Assembly (NCBI GenBank): GCA_016712035.1
Contig: JADJRT010000014.1
Span: 1-64,000 of the forward strand
DNA: 64,000 bases
Direction: 5' to 3'
Source of the DNA: Flammeovirgaceae bacterium
GTDB lineage: Bacteria; Bacteroidota; Bacteroidia; Cytophagales; Cyclobacteriaceae
Part shown: one piece after another, positions 56,831-64,000 of the stretch
How positions within the stretch are numbered: the stretch's first letter is position 1
How the letters are laid out: each line of letters starts with the position of its first letter
The notes under the pieces: generated by a model
Seen by the model: only the letters and a program-made list of their open reading frames with translations
What the model was told of the DNA's origin: nothing
Databases searched by the model: none
Translations under genes and position numbers: made by a program

Positions 56831-58762
56831 CTAAATTTTTTGTTTGTGAATACTTTCGTTACCGGCCTGATCGACAACCTTAAGCTCAAAGTCGCCTTGA
56901 AGAATTTTTGAAGTATCCATTTTCTGGGATTTTAAAATTCCGGTTTTGTAATCATACACCATTAACAACCATTGCCCGTTTATGTTTGCTTCGAAGTAGG
57001 CGATGCCCGACAAATTATCTCTGATCTTAAACCGGGCTGCTGCTGTTGACAATCCGATTTTTGTTATGGCTGGGGTATCGTATCACGCAAGAGAGTAAAC
57101 TCACCAAACTCACGAGTCTTAAATAGTATTCGGTTGTTAGCCCATTCGCTATTCACATACGAAAAGTTTTTTCCTTCTTTCCGATAGAGACCCAGATCGC
57201 GGGATTGAAAGTAATTCAGCTTAGGTTTTAAGGTTACAGAAACACTTTTGTGCAGCGCAACGGTACGAGAGCCGATAGAAAAATATTCACTATTGTTTAC
57301 AGTATCGTATTTGATAGATAAATAAGCCGTATCATACAATGATTGCTTTGGAAACTGAATGTCAACCAGGTCACTATAGTATTTATATTCTGTCTCGGAC
57401 GGAACTCTATCTTGATAACTAAAGGTAATGGTGCCCTGACAAGTTTGTATTGAATCGGGTAACACCGAAAGCAGATTAATCAGATATACTCGTTGGTTAG
57501 AGCCCTTATACGTTACGGTTGGGTTAGATGATTTTCCACGTTCCCAAACCTGAAGCGGCAAACTCGTTTCGCCACACGACTTTACAGAAACCTTGAGTGT
57601 GTTTTTCAAAGATTTCCGTATCGTAAGGTTTACCACTTGCTGAAAGAATGGGTGTTTCTTCAACTAACGGGCTCGCCTTAAGGGTAAAGTTTACAGTACT
57701 GACATTGCCATTGAAATCTTTTAGCGTAATGCCAACCGAAGTATCCTGATCTTTTACCAACACATTGTTTTTTATAACCTTATCTGAATAGTAATCCAAT
57801 CGATTGCCATCATCAATATATAATTTGTTGTAACGCGCGCCTTTCAACTCCAGCGTTCTGTAATCCATTAATGCCAGAATTCCACGCGACTCACTCAGAT
57901 CTACTTTGTCGATGGTTTGCTTAAATACCAATTGGTTGTTTACTTCCATATCGATATAATTTATTCCATACCGAAACCGGGAGTTTTCCATTTTATCATG
58001 AGCTAAAACCTCAACCCCAATATTACCATAGGCAAGAATAGGGTGTGGTAAAGAATAAGTATTTCCACTTTTTACCACAGAAAATTCAAACCGTCCGAAC
58101 TGATCATTAATGCGTGAGGTTGCATCCATCGTTTTAAGAGCAACCTTAAATACCATAGGAGCCAGGTTGTCTTTTACTTCAGCGAAATCATAGATGAGCG
58201 GGTTAATGGCTTCATTCTTTTCATTTCTAACTTCAAAGTGAAGATGTGGACCTCCTGAGCCACCTGTATTACCCGACAAGGCCAAGAGTTCGCCCTTGCT
58301 AATTGGAAATTGATTTGGTTGAAAGATCAGATCGATTTCAGAAAGCTTGCGTGCATACCGTTCCTTTAAGATAAACTCACCAACCGCTCCTTTAAATTCC
58401 TCAAGGTGTGCGTAAACCGTTGTGTTACCATCTCTATGCATAACATAAAGTACATTTCCATACCCCCCGGTGGTAGTAGTAGCTCTGGCTATATAGCCAT
58501 CATCGGCAGATAAAACCGGAACACCGATGCCAGGTGTATCAATATCAAGGCCGGCATGAAAATGCGTGTTCCGCAATTCACCCATGGTGCCCGTTAGGGT
58601 AGCGGTATTACCCGGTTTAATGGGAAATAGATAATTACTTCTTTCTAAGCTGCGCGGTAGCAAGGCCTTATCAGGACTGAATTGTGCAAAAGCACTACCG
58701 CAAAAAGTAAAAAGACTAAAAAATACTATTTCACTTAACTTCAAATTCCAACAACTTCTCAT
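56831..58762 (-). CDS. M23 family metallopeptidase, exported (two frame breaks)
   Basis: About 640 residues. Signal peptide near LSEIVFFSLFTFCGSAFAQ; ATG 58762 overlaps the end of the FAH-family gene, a TTG at 58744 is an alternative start. The LytM/M23 domain has both zinc motifs, TGTMGELRNTHFHAGLDID (HxxxD) and GGPHLHFEVRNEKNE (HxH). A long beta-rich C-terminal part follows. An extra A at 57602-57606 and a lost C at 57072-57075 break the frame; repairs give EIFENTLKVSVKSCGETSLP and RDTIPPAITKIGLSTAAARF. The family cuts peptidoglycan cross-links or acts as an amidase activator. Confidence 0.87.
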
Positions 58763-59345
58763 CTTCAATGTAGGCGGATAGTTTATGTCCAATAGCAACA
58801 GGACCAACACCCTTTGGAGTGCCAGTAAAAATTAAATCTCCTGTTCGCAACGTAAAAAATTTAGATAAATACGAGATAACATAATCAAAAGGAAAAAGCA
58901 GTAAACTGGTGTTGCCTTGTTGTTTCAAGGCGCCATCTACTTCCAGTTTAAAGTTAATGTTTTTAATGTCTTTGAATTCCGACACTGGAATAAAGGTATC
59001 GGAGATTGGTGCCGATCCGTTGAATCCTTTGGCAATATCCCAAGGTAATCCTTTCTCCTTTAGTTTTTGCTGAAGGTCTCGAGCTGTAAAATCAATTCCT
59101 ATACCGATGGCATCGTAATATTTCCCGGCAAATTTCTCTTCGATATTCTTACCCTCTTTGCAGATTCTTAAAACAAGTTCTACTTCATGATGGATGTCCT
59201 TCGAGAAATCGGGATAATAGAATGGCGCATTATTGCGGAGAATGGCGGTATCCGGTTTAGTGAAAATGACAGGCTCATCAGGACGCTCATTATTCAATTC
59301 CTGAATATGCTCTGCATAGTTTCGACCGATCGCAAAAATTCTCAT
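58731..59345 (-). CDS. fumarylacetoacetate hydrolase family protein
   Basis: About 204 residues from ATG 59345 (MRIFAIGRNYAEHIQELNNE), the short, N-terminal-domain-free form of the FAH family. Conserved stretches are PVIFTKPDTAIL, HHEVELVLRIC, IGIDFTARDLQQKLKEKGLP, FNGSAPIS and TGDLIFTGTPKGVGP. Relatives act as acylpyruvate hydrolases or oxaloacetate decarboxylases (FAHD1 type). The 3' end overlaps the M23 peptidase start by up to 32 bases. A different branch from the fucose-operon FAH enzyme at 7234-8094. Confidence 0.9.
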   Translation of the reverse strand: MRIFAIGRNYAEHIQELNNERPDEPVIFTKPDTAILRNNAPFYYPDFSKDIHHEVELVLRICKEGKNIEEKFAGKYYDAIGIGIDFTARDLQQKLKEKGLPWDIAKGFNGSAPISDTFIPVSEFKDIKNINFKLEVDGALKQQGNTSLLLFPFDYVISYLSKFFTLRTGDLIFTGTPKGVGPVAIGHKLSAYIEDEKLLEFEVK

Positions 59346-59436
59346 GACGTACTTAGCTTTTTGCAAATTTAGTCAACATTCTTAAGTGTAACGTTCAAAT
59401 TGAGTGTTATTTTTTATCTTTTACGCACTAAGAACT

Positions 59437-59444
59437 TACATTTG
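59437..59444 (+). promoter_or_regulatory. Bacteroidota-type -7 promoter box for the M48 peptidase gene
   Basis: TACATTTG matches TAnnTTTG and ends 20 bases before the start codon at 59465. A TTG at the typical -33 spacing is not evident; the nearest (59400-59402) is too far. Confidence 0.4.
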
Positions 59445-59464
59445 CAACTCAACAATTAAACACT

Positions 59465-60262
59465 ATGATCAGGAAAATATTTTCTTTTACGATACTGCTT
59501 ACCATCGTGTCGGCTTGTGCCACAGTACCGGTTACGGGCCGTAAGCAACTAAGTCTTGTCTCCAGTGCAGAGATAAACCAAATGGCTGCACAGCAATATC
59601 AAGAAGTAATTCAGCAAGGACCCATCTCAAACAATCAGGAACAGACAGCCATGGTAAAGCGGGTTGGTGTTCGGATTCAAAAAGCAGTTGAAGAATACAT
59701 GGCCAATAAGGGAGCCAGTGATCAACTTACTGGGTTCAAGTGGGAATTCAATCTTATTCAAGACGACAAAACCGTAAATGCCTGGTGTATGCCTGGTGGC
59801 AAGGTTGCTTTCTATACGGCCATCCTTCCAATCTGCAAAGATGAAGACGGCATTGCTGTAGTTATGGGTCATGAAGTTGCCCATGCAATTGCAAACCATG
59901 GTGCTGAGCGCATGAGCCAAGGTATGCTGGCTGAGTTTGGGTTGAGTACCATTGGTGCCGCTATGGGGCAAAACCCAACAGCTACGCAACAAATATTTAT
60001 GCAAGCCGTGGGCATGGGCACCAATGTTGGCATGTTAAAATTTTCAAGAAGCCATGAGTCGGAAGCTGACCATATGGGTTTAATTTTTATGGCTATGGCT
60101 GGATACGATCCTGCAACAGCACCTAAGTTTTGGGAACGCATGGCAACTTTAAGCGGAGGACAGGCACCTCCTGAATTTCTTTCAACGCACCCATCGCACG
60201 AAACCCGAATAAAAGATTTGGAAGGTTGGATTCCTGAAGCGAATCAATACTATAAGAAGTAA
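59465..60262 (+). CDS. M48 family metallopeptidase, lipoprotein (BepA/LoiP-like)
   Basis: A 265-residue lipoprotein: FTILLTIVSACATVPVTGRK with lipobox VSAC. The zinc site is VVMGHEVAHAIANHGAERM (HExxH) with the third ligand Glu in SRSHESEADHMGL. The VPVTGRKQLSLVSSAEIN N-terminal signature and THPSHETRIKDLEGW near the end are typical of the LoiP/YcaL/BepA-type M48 group that degrades misfolded envelope proteins. Frame intact. Followed by interleaved inverted repeats at 60270-60340. Confidence 0.93.
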   Translation: MIRKIFSFTILLTIVSACATVPVTGRKQLSLVSSAEINQMAAQQYQEVIQQGPISNNQEQTAMVKRVGVRIQKAVEEYMANKGASDQLTGFKWEFNLIQDDKTVNAWCMPGGKVAFYTAILPICKDEDGIAVVMGHEVAHAIANHGAERMSQGMLAEFGLSTIGAAMGQNPTATQQIFMQAVGMGTNVGMLKFSRSHESEADHMGLIFMAMAGYDPATAPKFWERMATLSGGQAPPEFLSTHPSHETRIKDLEGWIPEANQYYKK

Positions 60263-60269
60263 TAATTGA

Positions 60270-60340
60270 CAGTTGACAATCTGCCATTGACAATAATTTC
60301 ATTTGCACAGGCAATTTCTGTCAACTGAAACATTGTCAAT
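60270..60340. repeat. two interleaved inverted repeats after the M48 gene
   Basis: CAGTTGACA (60270-60278) pairs with TGTCAACTG (60319-60327), and ATTGACAAT (60286-60294) pairs with ATTGTCAAT (60332-60340). The order A-B-A'-B' allows either of two exclusive hairpins or a pseudoknot. It lies between the M48 stop and the lipocalin/DUF2452 gene. There is no clean T-run, though TTGTTTTGTTG follows. Confidence 0.55.
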
Positions 60341-60379
60341 TGTTTTGTTGTTTACTGTAAAAACCTGAGTAAGGTCTTT

Positions 60380-61168
60380 ATGGTTGATGCGTATAATTTT
60401 AGCTTCCTGGCAGTTGTTTCCTGAAAAGGGAACGTATGAATTTGGTAACAGACCTAAATCAGGAATTTTTAAGATTGAATTAGGAGGCACGGGTAAGCAC
60501 TTGAGCATTAGTATGAATTGGGTAACCTTGGAGGACCAGGCTTTCTCTTCGCAGTACTCAGTGATTCCAGATGGCACCGAATACGATTTTGATAATCACG
60601 AAATTGGTGAAGTAATTAAAGCAGAGATCATTGATTCCTTGTCTTTTCAAACCGCCTTTTACAAAAAGAACAAGCCTGCGTTAGAAGTCTCACATGAAAT
60701 AACGCCTAAGGGATACCTAAAAGTTATTCATCATCATTATAATGAAGCAGGTGAAAAATTTACCAACGAAGAGATTTATCACAAACAATTAAGTGGGTTG
60801 CACTATGCAGCTTCCGTATCGGGCGCGCTTATTAAACCAAATGAAGCCGGTGTAATCCGCCATCATGCCTTGTCAGCCATGGAGGAGCAGACCAACATGC
60901 AGCTTACGCAGATAAGACAACAAATTGAACTTCTCGCGATTCAGGCAAAAGAGATTCAAAAGCGGAAGGAGTTATCGATGATTATTTACGATGCCGGGAT
61001 AAGTTTTGCGCCTGTTATCGGTCAAACCTATTACCTGTACGAAAAGGAAGACACCACGCATCTGGTTTCTATGATTAGTCCGAAAGAGTGGGGTAAAGGA
61101 AATTGCCCTATAAGGATTTTATTGCAGCCGTTAAATTATTGGCCGATCACACCTGGAAGGAGATCTAA
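60380..61168 (+). CDS. lipocalin-like plus DUF2452 protein (frame breaks)
   Basis: About 262 residues in two parts. Residues ~10-140 resemble a lipocalin-like beta-barrel (SWQLFPEKGTYEFGNRPKSG; ISMNWVTLEDQAFSSQYSVI). The C-terminal ~110 residues match DUF2452: SGALIKPNEAGVIRHHALSA, EEQTNMQLTQIRQQIELLAI, QAKEIQKRKELSMIIYDAGI. A lost C in the run 61106-61108 breaks the end, which should read CPYKDFIAAVKLLADHTWKEI and stop at 61166-61168. The start is uncertain: ATG 60380 (MVDAYNF) is joined to the rest only with another small indel near 60400. Function unknown; DUF2452 proteins are widespread in Bacteroidota. Confidence 0.7.
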
Positions 61169-61456
61169 CGCTCAGGATTGATTCTGAGGAACTGTATTGA
61201 CGAAAGCCGCTTTGATTTTAAGATTGATAAATATTAAAACTAAGCAATCAGAGCGTTATTGGGGTGTTAGTTAAATGATAAATCCGGGATACTCTCGGCT
61301 GGATGATGCGGCAAACGGCGAAGGATCTCCAAAACTGGATAAGGAGATCCTCGCTGGTCTTGTGTAAATAATAGAGAAATGATACTTGAATTTTATGCCG
61401 TGCATTATTCTACTATTGGCTCTGGATTGATAAAACTATTTTTGGTTTTTTGATTG
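61169..61456. other. 288-base region with no gene seen
   Basis: Between the DUF2452 gene and the end of the APS reductase gene I find no convincing coding frame or strong terminator. A short inverted repeat GGATCTCC/GGAGATCC (about 61323-61349) is visible. Confidence 0.4.
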
Positions 61457-62151
61457 TTACTCGTGCAAGCCACACTCTTTGTTTGAACTTTCCCACCACC
61501 AGCGTCCGGCACGAAAATCTTCTCCGGCCACAATCGCTCGGGTACAAGGTGCACAGCCAATACTCGGATACCCTTTTTTATGAAGTACGTTTACCGCAAT
61601 TTTATTTGAATCAACAAATTCAAGAATTTCTTTTTCTGTCCAAAGCAACAAGGGGTTGTATTTGATCACCTGATGTTGGTCGTCCCAGTCTACAAGTTTC
61701 ATGGTGTTGCGATTGGCAGATTGCTCGGCCCTTACTCCGGTTACCCAAATAGTTGCACCTTGAAGGGCTCGCTTAAGCGGTTCTATTTTTCTAATGTGAC
61801 AACACTCTTTCCGGTTTTCCACCGACTCATAAAAGCTATTAGGCCCTTTTTCAGTTACCAGTTTTTCCACCGAAGCTGCGTTAGGGAAATAAGTGTGGAT
61901 GGTAGTTTGATAGTTACGTTGTGTAAGATCCAGAAGATCATAGCTCTCCTGAAAAGTCGACCCGTATCGAGCGTAAAAATTTTAATATCGAGTTTCTCGG
62001 ATCCAATCATGTGTGTAATCACCTGGTCTTCCAAACCTAAGGCTGTAGAAAATCTCACTGAGTCTGGAAACTGATTGGAAATCCAGCGCAATCCTTCCTG
62101 CGGTGTAAGGACGGCCAACGAGGTTGTTACTAATTCTAAATTTTGAGTCAT
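61457..62151 (-). CDS. cysH: assimilatory adenylyl-sulfate (APS) reductase, CysH family (one frame break)
   Basis: About 231 residues. The N-terminal PP-loop-like part has SVRFSTALGLEDQVITHMI and FTLDTGRLF; the C-terminal half carries the CC...CxxC iron-sulfur ligands (RKECCHIRKIEPL; SIGCAPCTRA) and the active-site ECGLHE tail. The CC/CxxC set marks a 4Fe-4S enzyme that reduces APS directly rather than PAPS. A lost T (A-run at 61952-61955 on the plus strand) breaks the frame; restoring it gives LFQESYDLLDLTQRNYQTTI and joins SVEKLVTEKG. It makes sulfite for cysteine synthesis. No sulfate adenylyltransferase gene is in the window. Confidence 0.9.
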
Positions 62152-62207
62152 AGCATAAAAGCTAAATACAAAGGTAAACTAATCTCACAATTGGTTATGA
62201 GTAAAGG

Positions 62208-63573
62208 CTAAACCTTATCGGGATGTGGATGTTGCCAGGCTTGACGATACGTACGCTGGAAAACATTTGTGGCTTCTACATCCCCAACTACTTGACGGAT
62301 TTTGAATTATATCGCAGTGTTCTTCCGGTTTTCATGGCGAGGTTGGCTAAAATACAACTGGCCGTTGAGATATGGCCTTCTTCAATATCGGCCACCGGTT
62401 TATTTCCATTCTCAATACAGGCAATAAAGTTTAGCATTTGTGCGCGGGTAGCAGGGGCTGTATGCAATTCAATATCTTTTTCTTTAAGATCTTCCGGATA
62501 CTTTTCTCTTTCGAAGATCGCATCTTTATGAATGACCTTTCCACCGTCAAGTGGCGTAAAGTCATATTTCATCACACTACAAGTCAACGTGCCCTTATCC
62601 CCAAAGATTTTATAAGCCCATGGATATTCCGGATCAGTAGGTGCGCCCCACGAACGGTGTTGCCACACTGCGGTAAGATCATCAAATTCGAAAATGGCGC
62701 TTTGTGTATCACTGATATTTGACGGGTTTCTTTCTGCACATAGATTCCACCGGAAGATGAAATCTTTGTTGGCCAACCAAGGTTAAGCGTCCACCGAACG
62801 GCATCGAGCATGTGTACACACATGTCTCCAACAATACCATTCCCATATTCCATCATAGCCCGCCATCCACCCCGATGGGGAAGCCCCACGTAGGGTAGCA
62901 GGGGAGCCGGGCCGCTCCACAAATCATAATCTAAAAAATCGGGTACTGATTGAATAGATGGATTACTAGTATTGCGCATATGGTAATAACAACACATTTC
63001 TACATGCGAGATTTTGCCTAACAAGCCCGCTTCAACAATATTTTTTTTAGCATCCAGTAGATGCGGTGTTGATCTTCGTTGCAGCCCAACCTGAACGGTG
63101 CGTTTATATTTTCGGGCTGCAGCTACCATTGCTTCGCCTTCCATCACATCAACACTTATGGGCTTTTGAACATACACGTTGGCCCCCGCTTTAATGGCAT
63201 CGATAGTTTGTAGCGCATGCCAATGATCGGGTGTCCCAATCAATACAATATCCATGGGATTATCTGCCAACATTTTTTGATAATCGTTATAGAGGCGTGG
63301 AGTCTTGCCAGACTTTTGTCTTTTGCTAACCAACGCACCCGCTTCGGTTAATTGATTTTTATCTACATCACAAAGGGCTACAACTTCAACCGGTGCAACT
63401 TGAATCAACTTAAATAAATCACTTTTTGCCATACCAACCCGTACCAATTAATCCAACGCGCCAGGTTTTCTGTGACAGCAAGAAATCCATACCCTGTGCA
63501 CTAAGCGTGGTAAGTGCCAGCGAGGCAGCGGCTCCCTTAATAAAAGCTCTTCGGTTTATGTTGAAGTGAGTCA
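62208..63573 (-). CDS. Tat-exported Gfo/Idh/MocA family oxidoreductase (three frame breaks)
   Basis: About 455 residues. The start is ATG 63573, which opens a twin-arginine signal (INRRAFIKGAAASLALTTLS). NAD-binding motif is VGLIGTGWYGKSDLF, followed by VVALCDVDKNQ, IGTPDHWHALQTID, and the catalytic Lys-Pro in VYVQKPISVDV; the C-terminal domain has MEYGNGIVGDMCVHMLDAVR. Breaks: extra A in 63423-63427; lost A at 62727-62729 (repair gives YVQKENPSNISDTQSAIFE); lost T near 62305 (repair gives FKIRQVVGDVEATNVFQRTY and the stop at 62208-62210). Such periplasmic enzymes act on sugars; substrate unknown. Confidence 0.86.
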
Positions 63574-63651
63574 TCTCGTGAGGCGTTAGTTTTTTAAATT
63601 TAGCTTGAATGCTTCAATGGCACAAGATTTTCAGATTGACGATCAGAAAAT

Positions 63652-64000
63652 CTATCCATACATTTTCTCAATCTCCGCTTTATAGTGATCCATAATCCGC
63701 AAACGTATCGGTTTTAAAGTAGGAGTAAGTTCGCCACTCTCCAACGTCCAGTCCTGATGGCATAAAACAAAATCTTTTATGCGTTCAATGTTTGGCAGCG
63801 CTTCATTAAGCGTATCGATTTCTTGTTGCATCCGCGCTCTTACCTTAATATTATAAACCATAAATTGAGGCGAGGTCCAATGAATGCCTTCTTGCAGGCA
63901 CCAGGCTTGCAGTATTTCAAAGTGCGGAACTAATAAGGCCGTGACAAAAGGTTTTTGAAAACCGATGATCAGGCATCGTTGTATAAAAGGTGATTTATTA
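63652..64000 (-). CDS. long-chain acyl-CoA synthetase (AMP-forming), C-terminal end
   Basis: The frame is open to the right edge; 115 C-terminal residues are in the window. QRCLIIGFQKPFVTALLVPH, then KDFVLCHQDWTLESGELTPT with LKPIRLRIMDHYKAEIEKMY is the standard ending of long-chain fatty acid-CoA ligases, with the lid-domain catalytic Lys expected within LTPTLKPIR. The adenylation core is outside the window. The enzyme activates fatty acids with ATP and CoA. The 78 bases between it and the oxidoreductase start at 63573 show no clear feature. Confidence 0.88.
   Translation of the reverse strand, partial: NKSPFIQRCLIIGFQKPFVTALLVPHFEILQAWCLQEGIHWTSPQFMVYNIKVRARMQQEIDTLNEALPNIERIKDFVLCHQDWTLESGELTPTLKPIRLRIMDHYKAEIEKMYG

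Noticed and set aside
9571..63573. Programmed ribosomal frameshifting as explanation for the breaks
   Set aside because: Gains and losses both occur, in many unrelated genes and without a shared slippery motif or stimulatory hairpin.

Overview
The window looks like chromosomal DNA of a Bacteroidota bacterium, most likely of the Cytophagales type. The signs are a C-terminal type IX secretion sorting domain (AYPNPTVD... to ...LKIFKE), lipoprotein and M1/M23/M48 peptidase genes of the usual Bacteroidota kinds, a fused SerB-SerA enzyme, a split transketolase and TAnnTTTG-like promoter boxes. I saw no rRNA, tRNA, transposase, phage gene or CRISPR array.

Layout. 1-0.8 kb: C-terminal end of a phospholipase D family protein. 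0.8-9.5 kb: a tight minus-strand operon for non-phosphorylative L-fucose breakdown (permease, mutarotase, dehydrogenase, lactonase, 2-keto-3-deoxy-L-fuconate dehydrogenase, FAH-family hydrolase, an Ldh2-type dehydrogenase), preceded by a TlpA-like thioredoxin; L-fuconate dehydratase is not in the window. 9.6-15.7 kb: an unknown exported protein, then an ECF sigma / membrane-anchored partner / Spy-like / outer-membrane protein / M1 peptidase operon. 15.8-19.5 kb: serine biosynthesis (SerC-like aminotransferase and a SerB-SerA fusion). 19.7-21 kb: arsenic detoxification (ArsR, ArsM) with two matching operators. 21-26.6 kb: amidohydrolase, alcohol dehydrogenase, transketolase C-terminal subunit, YtxH protein, aldehyde dehydrogenase.

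26.9-46 kb is the most unusual part. It holds a lipoprotein subtilase, a TIR-3TM-TolB-like-TPR protein, an NTF2-like lipoprotein, a PycTM-like (Pycsar effector) membrane protein, a TPR-SLOG-pseudocyclase protein, a TIR-TolB-like-TPR-HD fusion and a TPR-TM-class III cyclase, mixed with tandem amidohydrolases, a class V aminotransferase and a purple acid phosphatase. The domains suggest nucleotide-based sensing or conflict signalling, but no complete known defence operon is present. 46-54.1 kb: one giant (about 2690 residue) exported protein with a sedolisin-like S8 domain, 13 NGRTLI hexapeptides, MBG repeats and a type IX sorting domain. 54.3-64 kb: CotH-like exported protein, transketolase N-terminal subunit, Bcp peroxiredoxin, M23 and M48 peptidases, FAH hydrolase, a lipocalin-like/DUF2452 protein, assimilatory APS reductase, a Tat-exported Gfo/Idh/MocA oxidoreductase and the end of an acyl-CoA synthetase.

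About twenty genes are broken by one-base gains or losses, nearly all in short homopolymer runs, with conserved sequence resuming at once in another frame. I read these as uncorrected long-read sequencing errors rather than gene decay, and give the reconstructed full-length coordinates. Start and stop positions of those genes therefore span the breaks.
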